A stretch of DNA of 64,000 bases from CAWATZ01 sp963784995 (lineage in GTDB: Bacteria > Planctomycetota > Planctomycetia > Gemmatales > Gemmataceae). Position 1 is the stretch's first letter. Each line of letters opens with the position of its first letter. The DNA lies in contig CAWATZ010000003.1 in NCBI GenBank assembly GCA_963784995.1, forward strand, positions 310,001-374,000, given 5' to 3'. Of the stretch, positions 17,757 through 27,684 are shown one piece after another. The position numbers were made by a program, and so were the translations under genes. The notes beneath the pieces were generated by a model that saw only the letters and a list, made by a program, of their open reading frames with translations, was not told where the DNA came from and did no database searches.

Positions 17757-17946
17757 GGCACGTCTCCGAGTTAGCCGCCGCCTCATCGTGTTTGCTCATC
17801 CAGATCTCCAGCTTATCGTGTTTGCTCGTCCGAATCGAGGTCCAGGGAATTCGGGAAAACCCCAAACACATCCTTGCAAACAGCCCGGCCCGGGAGGACA
17901 ATCAGGCCGGTTCTGTCCCGCTTGACCCTCCAAAGGAGCAGGAGCC

Positions 17947-19569
17947 ATGCACCCCTCACAGCGAACCAGCAACCGTGAAATCTACCTGATCCAGCCCAGG
18001 TTCCCGCCCTCGTACTGGGGACTGGAATCGATGCTCCGGCTGACCCCGTTCCGTGCCGTGAATCCGCCGCTGGGCCTGCTCACCCTGGCAGCGCTCACGC
18101 CGCCCGACTTCCACATAACGCTCTGTGACGAGAACGCCGGCGAGCGCGTCAATTACGACACCAGTGCCCAGATCGTTGGCATCACCGGCTACAACCTCCA
18201 GAACGCCCGGGTCTATGCGCACGCCGAGCGCTTTCGTGCCCGCGGCAAAACTGTCGTCTTGGGCGGGCCGCTGGCCAACATCCTGCCCGACGAGTGCCGG
18301 CCCCATTGTGACGTCCTGTTCGAGGGCGAGGCTGAGTATACCTGGCCGCAGTTCCTCCGCGAGTATGCCAGCGGCCGGTGGTCCGACCACTACGTCCAGG
18401 TGGACAAGATCCACATGCCCGACTCGCCGCCGCCCCGGCTCGACCTGCTCCGCCACCGGTATCTGCAAGGGATCGTCCAATGTACTCGCGGCTGTCCCTT
18501 CACCTGCGAGTTCTGCGACATCATCGTGATGTACGGCCGGAAGATGCGCTTCAAGCCGGTCGAGCAAGTGCTGCGAGAAGTCCAGGCCTGGCACCGGCAC
18601 GGCATGGCGCAGGTCTTCTTCGCCGACGACAACTTTGTCGGCCATCGCGCTTATGCCCGGGAGCTGCTGCGCGAGCTGGCGGCCTGGAACCGAAGGCAGC
18701 ACCGCCCCCTGTCGTTCTTCACCCAGGTCAGCATCGACCTGGTTCGCGACGAGGAGCTGCTCCGTCTGCTGCGGGCGGCCAATTTCGCGGCGGTCTTCAT
18801 TGGCGTCGAAACGCCGCGCAAGGCCAGCCTGGCCGAGACACGCAAGACCCAGAATGAGAAGGTCGATCTGGTCCAGGCGATCCACACCATCCAATCGTAC
18901 AACCTGTTCACCTGGGCCGGCATGATCGTCGGCTTCGACAACGATGATGCTGCCATCTTCGAGGAGCAGTACCAGTTCCTGCAAAAGGCTCAGGTCCCGG
19001 TGGCCATGCTGAGCGTGCTGCTGGCCATCCCCAAGACCCCGCTGTACAAGCGGCTCCAGGCCGAAGGCCGGATGCTGATGCCAACCGGCGACCCCACCTT
19101 GCCGGCTGACCTGGACCATGACGAACACCTCCACTGGGAGGGGACCGACGGGCGGACCAATTTTCGTCCGCTCAACCTGACGATGGAGGAGCTGCAGCAG
19201 GGCCAGCGAATGCTCTACCAGAAGCTGTACGCACCCGACGCCTTCCAGGAGCGACTGCTCGGCAATCTGCGGCGGTTCGAGAGCAGCGACGTGCGTACTG
19301 GGCCGATCCGCTGGGAGTTCCTCGCCAGTTTCCTGCAGCTGGCCCGGAAAAACTGGCGGCACGGGCCGCCGGCACGGCGGTTCTTCTGGCGGACGCTGTG
19401 GGAGACCCTGCGACATTCGCCGCAGAGCCTGATCCAGGTGGGCATGCAGCTGGGGATGTACGAACATTTCGCCCAGGTCCACGCTGACGCCTGGGCCTGG
19501 GACCCCTGGCAGCCGGCTGGGGCCAAGCAAGAAGACAGCCACTTGGCCGGGTTACCCGTGGAGGTTTGA
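17947..19569 (+). CDS. B12-binding radical SAM enzyme
   Basis: A 540-residue protein. Residues ~1-150 form a cobalamin-binding Rossmann-like domain ('PPLGLLTLAAL', 'IVGITGYNLQNA', 'VVLGGPLANILPDE'). A radical SAM barrel follows with the cluster motif CPFTCEFC (CxxxCxxC), then 'FFADDNFVGH' and 'AVFIGVETPR'. The C-terminal ~150 residues resemble the DUF4070 tail of hopanoid-methylase-like class B enzymes. Such enzymes methylate unactivated carbons or rearrange carbon skeletons. AAAGGAGCAGGAG precedes the ATG. No hopanoid or other biosynthesis gene is adjacent, so the substrate is open. Confidence 0.8.
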   Translation: MHPSQRTSNREIYLIQPRFPPSYWGLESMLRLTPFRAVNPPLGLLTLAALTPPDFHITLCDENAGERVNYDTSAQIVGITGYNLQNARVYAHAERFRARGKTVVLGGPLANILPDECRPHCDVLFEGEAEYTWPQFLREYASGRWSDHYVQVDKIHMPDSPPPRLDLLRHRYLQGIVQCTRGCPFTCEFCDIIVMYGRKMRFKPVEQVLREVQAWHRHGMAQVFFADDNFVGHRAYARELLRELAAWNRRQHRPLSFFTQVSIDLVRDEELLRLLRAANFAAVFIGVETPRKASLAETRKTQNEKVDLVQAIHTIQSYNLFTWAGMIVGFDNDDAAIFEEQYQFLQKAQVPVAMLSVLLAIPKTPLYKRLQAEGRMLMPTGDPTLPADLDHDEHLHWEGTDGRTNFRPLNLTMEELQQGQRMLYQKLYAPDAFQERLLGNLRRFESSDVRTGPIRWEFLASFLQLARKNWRHGPPARRFFWRTLWETLRHSPQSLIQVGMQLGMYEHFAQVHADAWAWDPWQPAGAKQEDSHLAGLPVEV

Positions 19570-20080
19570 CGGCGGCTGGAAGGAGCGCCTGGACTGCTGC
19601 CATCGACCCCGGCCGAACTCCGCTGCCAGGGTGGAAAAGAACCGGCAGAGGAACGATTCCCGCGACGATCACCGCGATTGGTCCACGACTTCAGCGGATG
19701 CCAGTTCTCATGCCAATCCCTTCAGCTGGTGAAGAATCCGCCTGTACCAGCGGGCCATCGAGCAGATCCGCGCTTGGTTCGAGTCCCACCCCTGGCAGGC
19801 CTTCCGCCAGGCCAAGTCGCTCGATCTGCGCCTGCGGCAACAGCAGCTGGGCGAGCTGCTGAGCTGAGCCCGGCTCGCGCCGCGAATCCACTTCCCACCC
19901 CTTTGCACGTTTTTGTGTCACACCGCGCCAATAAGTCCTGTGAGGAACGACACGAGACATTTCCTTGTCGATTCTCTGCCTCAGGGGGCAGGGAATCGTT
20001 GACCATCGTTTGTTCCTGCGAACGCAATCATGGTCCACACTCATCCCCTGGCAGGCTGCTAGACCAAGAGGAGGTTACAC
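19570..20080. other. 511-base gap with an ORF remnant and a hairpin
   Basis: Positions 19733-19867 hold a 44-codon open stretch that lacks a start codon and ends at a TGA; it reads like the helical C-terminal tail of a lost protein (RLYQRAIEQIRAWF...LGELLS). An 11-bp hairpin lies at 19970-19997 (loop 19981-19986), without a T-run. AGAGGAGG at 20067-20074 belongs to the next gene. I see no complete gene here. Confidence 0.35.
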
Positions 20081-23000
20081 GTGTTCGACTTCGGCAAGTG
20101 GTTCCGCAAGACGTTCCGCGTCGATGCCCTCCTCGATGGCGGTCGCCGTCCTGCCCGCCCCAACCGGCCCCGACCTTCTCTTGAAGCTCTGGAAGATCGG
20201 CTTGTGCCCACCATCCTGTTCCAGCCGGCGTTTGGTCCCGAGACGACCACGGGGTCAGCGGAGTACAATCAACCCCAGAATGGCGTCCCGGTCACCACGC
20301 CGATCAATCTCGTCTTCCTGGGACAATACTGGAACGGCGCGGCCGGGCAGAGCCAGAAGAGCTCCATTGAGAGCCAGGCCTCGGCGCTCGTGGGCAGTCC
20401 CTACCTGAGCGGTCTGACCGATTACAACAGCAGCGGTCTCGCCTCGATCATAACGGATACGGTACTCCCCTACGACAGCGCCTTTCAGGGCCCAGCGGGG
20501 AGCCAAACCTTTTCGGGACTCGACGGCCTGTCCAAAGTGTTGAATCAGGCCATTCAGCAGGGCACAATCCTTGGCCCCACCGGTGTGAACACGAATCTGT
20601 ACGTTGTTTTCACTGGGCCCGGCGTCAGCGATTCTACCCCGGCATACGCGAATGCCGGTGGATGGAATCAAGTCGATCAACTGAGCAACGACACCTCGTT
20701 CCCCTTGCTCTGGATCAGCTCAAATCCGGAGAGTTCCACGAGTCTCTATCTCTCCCACGAGCTGGTCGAAGCCATTACGGATGCAGGAGATGCGGGTGTC
20801 CAGGCTACCGCAGGTGCCAATTTCACGCCGGCGCCGGATACCAGCACCACGCCGCCGAAGCCTGGGGACAAGACCGACCAGATCGGCGATTTTGAACCAA
20901 ACGCGGGCTTCTACAGTGCCTACGTTCTCGACTACGGTGTCGATACGGGCGTGGCCGCCCAGGCGTACTGGACGAATGCCTATGGAGGGCAATACACCAT
21001 CCCGGACGGTCAGCAACAGATTTTTGAAGTCATACCCCAGTGGAGCAGCACCGTCTACGACGGAACCAATGCCCCGACGTTCGAAGGTGGGGCACTTCTC
21101 ATCGCCGGCGGCGAGCACGGCAACAGACCCGACACGATCATCGTTAACACCAACGCCGAAGGAGGCGTGGAAGTCTCGGTCGATGGCGACATCGCCTCGT
21201 TCCCTCCTGGGCAGATCAACTTCATCAACATCAGTACGGTCGGCACCGGCAACGCCGTCAAGGTTCTGGGGGATGCCAGGGGAGTACCGGTATCGATCAA
21301 CGTCGCGGCGACCGACAGCGTCATCGTGGGTAACGGCAGCCTGAGCAATATCGGCAGCTCCATCTACGTCGAGTCCAGGGACCGCAGCAGTCCCGTCAAC
21401 CTGACTGTCGATGACTCGCTGGATGGATCGTCGCCGGTGGCCAACCTCGACCTGGCGCCTTCCTGGTACGACGGCAGCACCCCCCCCGGTATCGAGGGGG
21501 TGACAGGCCTGAGCGGGACGGCGGCCATTGTGTACGACGCCAACTACGTCAGTCCGACCATCAAACTCGGCTCCGGTTCTCTCACCGTCGCTATGACCGG
21601 ACCCCAACCCACCACCATCGATCTGTACAATGCCAACGCTGTCGTCAACGGGACAAACGGTGCCGTGTCGATCAACCTGGAGACGGGAACGAACAAGGTA
21701 ACGGTCAACCCCCTGGATTCTCCCTTCGACCAACAGCCATCGATAGGACCTCTCTCGGTCAACGACTTTACCGGCTCCGGTACGCTCACCGTGGATGGCT
21801 CCTTGGCGACAGACGTGGACATCCCAGCCCTATCCCTGAACCTCGTCCGACAGCCAAGCTTCACGGTGACTAACGACACCGTGAACTGGCAGGACAATGC
21901 GTCGTTCAATGGCAAACCCTATACCGCGAAGACGTCGCTCACCTACAGCGGCCTGAGCGCCATCGACCTCATCGGTGGCAAGAGCAGCACCACCTTTATG
22001 GTCGATTTGCCCGCCGGTATCCTCTTTACCGTACCGCCGCCGGCGCTATCCATCACCGGCGGCAGCGGTTCGGACACCCTGATCATGGATGACTCGGCCG
22101 CGCTGTCAGCCACCAGCCCCGATCAGCGCACGGTCAACTTCACGGTCACCGGCAGCACGATCAACTGGCTGGACAGCGCCACTATCCCCTCGTACCCGGT
22201 CTTTTCCAACTCGCTCACGGTCTCCTATGTCGGTCTGAGCGCCATCCACCTCATTGGCGGTAAGGCCAGCACCACCTTCACGGTCGATTTGCCTGCCGGT
22301 ATCCTCTTTTCCGCGCCGCCGCCGGCGCTGACCATCTTCGGCAACAGCGGCTCGGACACTCTGATCATGGATGACTCGGCCGCACTGCCAGCCACCAGCC
22401 CCGACCAGCGCACGGTCAACTTCACGGTCACCGGCAGCACGATCAACTGGCTGGACAGCCTCACCATCCCTTCGTACCCGGTCTTCTCCAACTCGCTCGC
22501 GGTCTCCTATGTCGGTCTGAGCGCCATCCACCTCGTTGGCGGTAAGGTCAGCACCACCTTCACGGTCGATTTGCCTGCCGGTATCCTCTTTTCCGCGCCG
22601 CCGCCGGCGCTGACCATCTTCGGCAACAGCGGCTCGGACACTCTGATCATGGATGACTCGGCCGCGCAGCCAGCCACCAGCCCCGATCAGCGCACGGTCA
22701 ACTTCACGGTCACCGGCAGCACGATCAACTGGCTGGACAGCGCCACTATCCCCTCGTACCCGGTCTTTTCCAACTCGCTCACGGTCTCCTATGTCGGTCT
22801 GAGCGCCATTCACCTCATTGGCGGTAAGGCCAGCACCACCTTCATGGTCGATTTGCCTGCCGGTATCCTCTTTTCCGCGCCGCCGCCGGCGCTGACCATC
22901 TTCGGCAACAGCGGCTCGGACACTCTGATCATGGATGACTCGGCCGCGCTGCCAGCCACCAGCCCCGACCAGCGCACGGTCAACTTCACGGTCACCGGCA

Positions 23001-26000
23001 GCACGATCAACTGGCTGGACAGCGTCACCATCCCCGCGCTGCCCGTCCTCTCGAACTCGCTGACGGTCACTTACATCGGCGTGAGGGAGGTGAACCTGTA
23101 CGGCGGTAACACGCCCACCACGTTCGCAGTCGATTTCCCTCACACCCTGGGGTCGCCCCTGGCCCCCAAACTGGGCATCTGGGGCCGCAGCGGCGCCGAC
23201 AGCCTCACCGTCGATGACACCAGCACGACCGACGATTTTGGTATCCTGAACACACAGCTGGCGTTCACCATCAATCCCAATGTCATCCAGTGGTCCGACG
23301 TCCTCCAGGGTCCGGGGGGACAACTACCGCTGGCCGAAGAGATCGGCTACCTGGGAGTGGCCAAGCTCACCATCGACGGCAGCAATGTGGGCACCACCTA
23401 CACCATGAACGGCTCGTTTGCCACCACGACGCTCAACGGCGGCAGCGGCAACGACACCTTCAGCGTCGGCGGCGCCGACCAGACCCTGAACGCCATCCTC
23501 GGTCCTCTGACGATCGACGGCGGCGGCGGCAGCAACACGCTGACGCTCAACGACCAGGGCGACCAGGCCGCCACCACCTGGACGCGCACGGCCGGCCTCA
23601 TCACCCTGCAGCGCCTCGATGGGCCCAGCAAGGGCAGCGTCCAGGTCGCCTACGCCAACGTGCAGACGCCGGTCATCAATGGCGGACACGGGCTCAACAC
23701 GCTGATCGGCAGCGGCCCAACCTCCAGCAATTTCGCCATCACCTCGAATGGCCAGGCCAAGAACTCGTCCATCGCCACAGACGCCCAGGGGAACACCTAC
23801 TTGGCCGGCAGTTTCCAGGGGACCATCGACCTCGACCCAAGCTCCGCGGTCTACAATCTGACGGCATCCGGCGCCACGGACGCTTACATCGCCAAGTATT
23901 CGCCGAGCGGTGCCCTGCTGTGGGCCCACGACCTCGCCGGCAGCGGCCAGGGAACTGCAGAGAGCTATAAAGTGGCGGTGGACGGCGCCGGCAACGTCTA
24001 CGCTGTGGGCGAGTTCAGCGGCACGGCCACTTTCGGCACGACCACGCTGACCAGCGCCGGCGGCGAGGATGCCTTTGTCACCAAGCTGAATAGCTCTGGC
24101 AGTTTCCAGTGGACCAAGAGGTTCGGTGGCAGCGGCCAGTACGACTATGCCGCGGCGCTCGCCTTTGACAGCGCTGGCAACGTCTACCTCGGCGGCACCT
24201 TCCAGAACTCGATTTCCTTGGGCGGCACCACCCTGGTCAGCACCGGCTCGGAAAACGGTTTCGTGGCCAGCCTCAACAGCAGCGGCGGCGTCCGCTGGGC
24301 AGTCGCCATGAAGGGCAATGACCAGGTGAGCCCCAACAGCCTGGCGGTGGACAGTGGGGGCAACCTTTACGCGGCTGGCTTGTTCAGCGGCACGGCGACC
24401 TTCGGGCGCACCTCGCTCAGCAGCGATGGCAGTTATGATGGTTTCGTGGAGAAGATGAATAGCAGCGGCCAGGTGTTGTGGGTGCAGCCAATTGCCAGCA
24501 GCGGCCTGGACGCTGCTGGCAGCGTGGTTGTTGACCCCGCAGGCGATGTCTACGTGGACGGCACCTTCAGCGACACGGCGACGTTCGCCGGCGCCACCCT
24601 CACCAGCGCCGGCGACCGCGACATTTTCGTGGCCCGGTTGAGCAGCGCCGGCACGCTGCAGTGGGTGCGGACCTTCGGGAGTACCGGCCTGGACGAGCCG
24701 ACCGGCGGCAGCCTGGCGGTGGATGCGGCCGGCGACCTGTACGTGGGCGGAGCATTCAGCGGCACGGTCGCGTTTGGCAATGAATCGCTGACCACGGGGG
24801 GCGTCGCGAGCGGCTTCCTGGCCGATCTGGATAGCACCGGCACCGTCCAGTGGGCCGAGCAGTTGGGCAGCGGCAACGGCGACGACTTCGTCCTCGGCGT
24901 CGCCGTGGATAGCGCGGGCAACATCCACGCGGGAGGCAACTTCCAAGGCTCGGCCAACCTCGACCCCAGTTCGGGCATCTTCAACCTGACCAGCAGTAAA
25001 CCAGCAACTCAGGCCTTCCAGGGCCCCTACGATTCTTTCCTGTTCGAGCAAGCGGCGCAGGCCGGGCCGCTGGTCTTCCAGGCGCCGGCCTCGGGCACCA
25101 CGGCCAGCTATCGGCTGCGTCTGAACGGAGCCAACCTGCAACTGCTAAACGCCGCCACCGGCGCCGTGCTGGCGAGCAAGCCGCTGGCCGATACCACCTC
25201 GGTCGTCATCGATGCGGCCGACGGCGTCAACACCACGCTCACCATCGACTTCAGCGGCGGCAGTTTCTCCGTGCCGGTCGCCTTTAACGGCGGCTCCGGC
25301 AACAACACGCTTGTTGGGCCGAACGCGGACACCGCCTGGACCATCACGGGCCCCAACACGGGCACCGCCGGCAGCGTCAGCTTCTCCCAGGTCGCTAACC
25401 TGGTGGGCGGCAGCGGGGCCGACACCTTCGTGGTGGATGCCGGTGCCAGCATCGGCGGCATAGACGGCGGCAAGGGGAGCAACAGCGCGACCGTCAACGA
25501 CCAGGGCGACACCGCCACGTACACCTACATCGTGACTTCCAATGCGGTGACTCGCGACGGCGTCACGGCGCTGACGTACCGCAACGTGAGCGGCCTGACC
25601 CTCGACGGCAGCAGCGGCAACGACAACTACGATGTGGAGAGTACCGTGGCCGCGACCCCGGTGACCGTCAGCACCGGGCCCGCCCCCGACAGGAACATCA
25701 TCGACGTCGCCAGTGCCCAGAATACGCTGGACACCATCAAGGGAGCGGTGACGATCAACGGCCAGGCCGACGACTCCTTCAATGTCGGCGACTTGAACAG
25801 CACCGCGGGACACACCTACGTGCTCAAGGCGTTGCCGAGCCTGTCGCCGACCGCCAATCAGCTGACCCGTTCCGGCGCGGCGACGATCACGTACACCGGG
25901 ATGAATGTGCTCCAGCTGACCGGCGGCAGCGGCACCAACACCTTCAACATCGACAGCATCGCCAACAATTTCGTCACGCGCATCTACGGCGGCGGCGGCC

Positions 26001-26887
26001 GGGACGTCTTCAACGTCAGTCCCGATGCGCACAATCTGGACAACCTGATCGGGCCCAATGCGCCCAACTTGCCGAACATTCTGGACCTGGAAGGCACGAA
26101 ACCGGGCGGGACGACCAGCAATGCCACGCTCAACGTCTACGACCAGAACGACACGGACACCCGCAAATGGCTTCTTGAGTCAAACGCCATGGTCATTTAT
26201 CCGCCGAACAGCAGCGCCGTGCCGCCGCTCCAGTTGTACTTCGAGAACATGACCACCGTGGCGCTGCATGGCGGTGGTGGCGACGACACCTTCGCCCTGA
26301 GTTCCGTCAGCCCGGCCAGTCTGTCGCTGGACGGCGGCGCAGGAACCAACACGCTGGATTACTCCGGCTGCACCGGGGACGTGACGGTCGATCTGCCGCT
26401 GGGCACGGCCACCGGCCTGGCCGGAGGCATCCGCAACGTCCAGAACGTCACCGGCAGCCAGGGCGACGACATCCTGGTCGGCAACGGTGGCAACGTGCTG
26501 GTCGGCGGCACGGGGCGGAACATCCTCATTGCCGGGGCCATCCCCAGCACTTTGATTGGCGGAGCCGACGAGGACGTCCTGGTCGGCGGCACCACCAGCT
26601 ACGACAAGAACATCAGGGCCCTCGACGCCCTCATGGCCGAGTGGTCGCTGAGCGGGCCGGATTACGCCACGCGCGTCCAGGCCCTGCTCACCGGCGTCGG
26701 CAGCAACGGCTCGACCCGGCTCAACCGCTCGACGTTCCGCAGCAACGGCGGCGGCAACACGCTCATCGGCGGCGCTGGTCTCGATCTGTTCTTTGGCCTG
26801 CTGCCGGCCGACTCCGCCACGCCGGACACGACCGACTGGAACCAGAACCCCACCTCGGGAGAGACGTTCTTCGATCCGCGTGGGTGA
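20081..26887 (+). CDS. Giant secreted repeat protein (planctomycete LEDR-type N-terminus)
   Basis: A 2,268-residue protein with a GTG start six bases after AGAGGAGG. The basic N-terminus runs into LEALEDRLVP, a motif typical of planctomycete exported proteins. Residues ~60-320 include a metallopeptidase-like LSHELVEAITD. Four near-identical 94-residue repeats follow (DNA 21950-23077). A central region of SBBP-like beta-propeller repeats comes next ('DAQGNTYLAGSFQGTIDLD', 'DGAGNVYAVGEFSGT', 'DSAGNVYLGGTF'). Gly/Asp-rich strands and a calcium-binding-like tail finish it ('GNVLVGGTGRNILI', 'GGGNTLIGGAGLDLFFG'). It is likely a surface or extracellular adhesion or matrix protein; whether HELVE has protease activity is unclear. 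It appears monocistronic. Confidence 0.75.
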   Translation: MFDFGKWFRKTFRVDALLDGGRRPARPNRPRPSLEALEDRLVPTILFQPAFGPETTTGSAEYNQPQNGVPVTTPINLVFLGQYWNGAAGQSQKSSIESQASALVGSPYLSGLTDYNSSGLASIITDTVLPYDSAFQGPAGSQTFSGLDGLSKVLNQAIQQGTILGPTGVNTNLYVVFTGPGVSDSTPAYANAGGWNQVDQLSNDTSFPLLWISSNPESSTSLYLSHELVEAITDAGDAGVQATAGANFTPAPDTSTTPPKPGDKTDQIGDFEPNAGFYSAYVLDYGVDTGVAAQAYWTNAYGGQYTIPDGQQQIFEVIPQWSSTVYDGTNAPTFEGGALLIAGGEHGNRPDTIIVNTNAEGGVEVSVDGDIASFPPGQINFINISTVGTGNAVKVLGDARGVPVSINVAATDSVIVGNGSLSNIGSSIYVESRDRSSPVNLTVDDSLDGSSPVANLDLAPSWYDGSTPPGIEGVTGLSGTAAIVYDANYVSPTIKLGSGSLTVAMTGPQPTTIDLYNANAVVNGTNGAVSINLETGTNKVTVNPLDSPFDQQPSIGPLSVNDFTGSGTLTVDGSLATDVDIPALSLNLVRQPSFTVTNDTVNWQDNASFNGKPYTAKTSLTYSGLSAIDLIGGKSSTTFMVDLPAGILFTVPPPALSITGGSGSDTLIMDDSAALSATSPDQRTVNFTVTGSTINWLDSATIPSYPVFSNSLTVSYVGLSAIHLIGGKASTTFTVDLPAGILFSAPPPALTIFGNSGSDTLIMDDSAALPATSPDQRTVNFTVTGSTINWLDSLTIPSYPVFSNSLAVSYVGLSAIHLVGGKVSTTFTVDLPAGILFSAPPPALTIFGNSGSDTLIMDDSAAQPATSPDQRTVNFTVTGSTINWLDSATIPSYPVFSNSLTVSYVGLSAIHLIGGKASTTFMVDLPAGILFSAPPPALTIFGNSGSDTLIMDDSAALPATSPDQRTVNFTVTGSTINWLDSVTIPALPVLSNSLTVTYIGVREVNLYGGNTPTTFAVDFPHTLGSPLAPKLGIWGRSGADSLTVDDTSTTDDFGILNTQLAFTINPNVIQWSDVLQGPGGQLPLAEEIGYLGVAKLTIDGSNVGTTYTMNGSFATTTLNGGSGNDTFSVGGADQTLNAILGPLTIDGGGGSNTLTLNDQGDQAATTWTRTAGLITLQRLDGPSKGSVQVAYANVQTPVINGGHGLNTLIGSGPTSSNFAITSNGQAKNSSIATDAQGNTYLAGSFQGTIDLDPSSAVYNLTASGATDAYIAKYSPSGALLWAHDLAGSGQGTAESYKVAVDGAGNVYAVGEFSGTATFGTTTLTSAGGEDAFVTKLNSSGSFQWTKRFGGSGQYDYAAALAFDSAGNVYLGGTFQNSISLGGTTLVSTGSENGFVASLNSSGGVRWAVAMKGNDQVSPNSLAVDSGGNLYAAGLFSGTATFGRTSLSSDGSYDGFVEKMNSSGQVLWVQPIASSGLDAAGSVVVDPAGDVYVDGTFSDTATFAGATLTSAGDRDIFVARLSSAGTLQWVRTFGSTGLDEPTGGSLAVDAAGDLYVGGAFSGTVAFGNESLTTGGVASGFLADLDSTGTVQWAEQLGSGNGDDFVLGVAVDSAGNIHAGGNFQGSANLDPSSGIFNLTSSKPATQAFQGPYDSFLFEQAAQAGPLVFQAPASGTTASYRLRLNGANLQLLNAATGAVLASKPLADTTSVVIDAADGVNTTLTIDFSGGSFSVPVAFNGGSGNNTLVGPNADTAWTITGPNTGTAGSVSFSQVANLVGGSGADTFVVDAGASIGGIDGGKGSNSATVNDQGDTATYTYIVTSNAVTRDGVTALTYRNVSGLTLDGSSGNDNYDVESTVAATPVTVSTGPAPDRNIIDVASAQNTLDTIKGAVTINGQADDSFNVGDLNSTAGHTYVLKALPSLSPTANQLTRSGAATITYTGMNVLQLTGGSGTNTFNIDSIANNFVTRIYGGGGRDVFNVSPDAHNLDNLIGPNAPNLPNILDLEGTKPGGTTSNATLNVYDQNDTDTRKWLLESNAMVIYPPNSSAVPPLQLYFENMTTVALHGGGGDDTFALSSVSPASLSLDGGAGTNTLDYSGCTGDVTVDLPLGTATGLAGGIRNVQNVTGSQGDDILVGNGGNVLVGGTGRNILIAGAIPSTLIGGADEDVLVGGTTSYDKNIRALDALMAEWSLSGPDYATRVQALLTGVGSNGSTRLNRSTFRSNGGGNTLIGGAGLDLFFGLLPADSATPDTTDWNQNPTSGETFFDPRG
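21950..23077. repeat. Four tandem 282-bp intragenic repeats
   Basis: Units start at 21950, 22232, 22514 and 22796, exactly 282 bp apart (94 codons). Each encodes GLSAI.L.GGK, DLPAGILF, SGSDTLIMDDSAA and DQRTVNFTVTGS. Units 2-4 are nearly identical at DNA level, while unit 1 and the sequence after unit 4 are more diverged, which points to recent expansion by recombination. Confidence 0.9.
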
Positions 26888-26942
26888 GCCTCGACATCCA
26901 GGCCGGATGGGGCAGCCGGGGATGAAGCACCGGCCCACCGCG

Positions 26943-27581
26943 TCATTCCAGCAGGTCGCCCACTTCCTGCTTGAGCCGGCGCAGGATGCGCGACCGGGCC
27001 TGGCGGACGCCGGCCGTCGTCATGGTCAGCTCGGCCGCCACGGCGTCGGTGGATCGGCCCTCGACCACGGCCAACCAGAACGCCTGCCAGGTGTGCGCAT
27101 TGAACTCGCAGCGCACCAGCTCCACAGCGCGGCGGTAGACCTGGCCGATCTCGAAGGCCTCCTCCGGGTCGGCCGTGGGGGTAGGGTCGGCGACTTGCTG
27201 GAGCCGGTCCCAGGCACCGGAGCCTCCCTCGGCCTGGGGCAGGCTGCCGTTGCGGCGCCTGTGGAGCAGGATGTGGTTGCGCGTGATGCCGTGCAGCCAG
27301 CCCCGGAAGGTGTCGCCGGGCCGGTCGCGGCGGAACCGGGCCAGACCCAGGGCGGCCGCGGTGAAGACTTCCTGGGCCACGTCCTCGGCGTCAGTCGCCC
27401 CGACGCCGCCCCGGGTGCTCCAGAACAGCACCAGGGGACGGTACAGCTGCACCAGCTGCCGCCAGGCTTCTGCGTCATTGGCCCGGGCCCGCTCCAGCAG
27501 ACTGAGGGACGTTGACGGCTGGCTGTCGGCTCGGGGCCGGTCCTCCGAGGAGGGATCGGTTTGAGCGGCGGGGTCGGCCAT
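26943..27581 (-). CDS. ECF-type RNA polymerase sigma factor
   Basis: A 212-residue sigma-70-like factor. Region 2 reads 'WRQLVQLYRPLVLFWSTRGG', then DAEDVAQEVF and FRGWLHGITRNHILLHRRR. Region 4 reads HTWQAFWLAVVEGRSTDAVA, then VRQARSRILRRL. The N-terminal ~30 residues are polar and low-complexity. It starts 103 bases from, and divergent to, a kinase gene whose N-terminus carries an anti-sigma-like zinc motif; ECF factors paired with Ser/Thr kinases are a known planctomycete theme. TATATT in the shared intergenic region could be a -10 box. The regulon is unknown. Confidence 0.9.
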   Translation of the reverse strand: MADPAAQTDPSSEDRPRADSQPSTSLSLLERARANDAEAWRQLVQLYRPLVLFWSTRGGVGATDAEDVAQEVFTAAALGLARFRRDRPGDTFRGWLHGITRNHILLHRRRNGSLPQAEGGSGAWDRLQQVADPTPTADPEEAFEIGQVYRRAVELVRCEFNAHTWQAFWLAVVEGRSTDAVAAELTMTTAGVRQARSRILRRLKQEVGDLLE

Positions 27582-27684
27582 TGCGCTTCTCCACGTTGAG
27601 AACAGGGGTGTCCCGCTAGGTGCAATCTAATATACCCGAAGGCAGGGCATTGCGGGGAAGTAACCTCGTTCAAGGGAGGCGCAC

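Noticed and set aside
17956..19542. 528-codon minus-strand frame
   Set aside because: Antisense to the radical SAM gene, whose cluster motif and cobalamin domain are unambiguous.
23324..25141. 605-codon minus-strand frame inside the giant secreted protein
   Set aside because: It is a shadow of the propeller repeats; low-complexity composition and no plausible start site.
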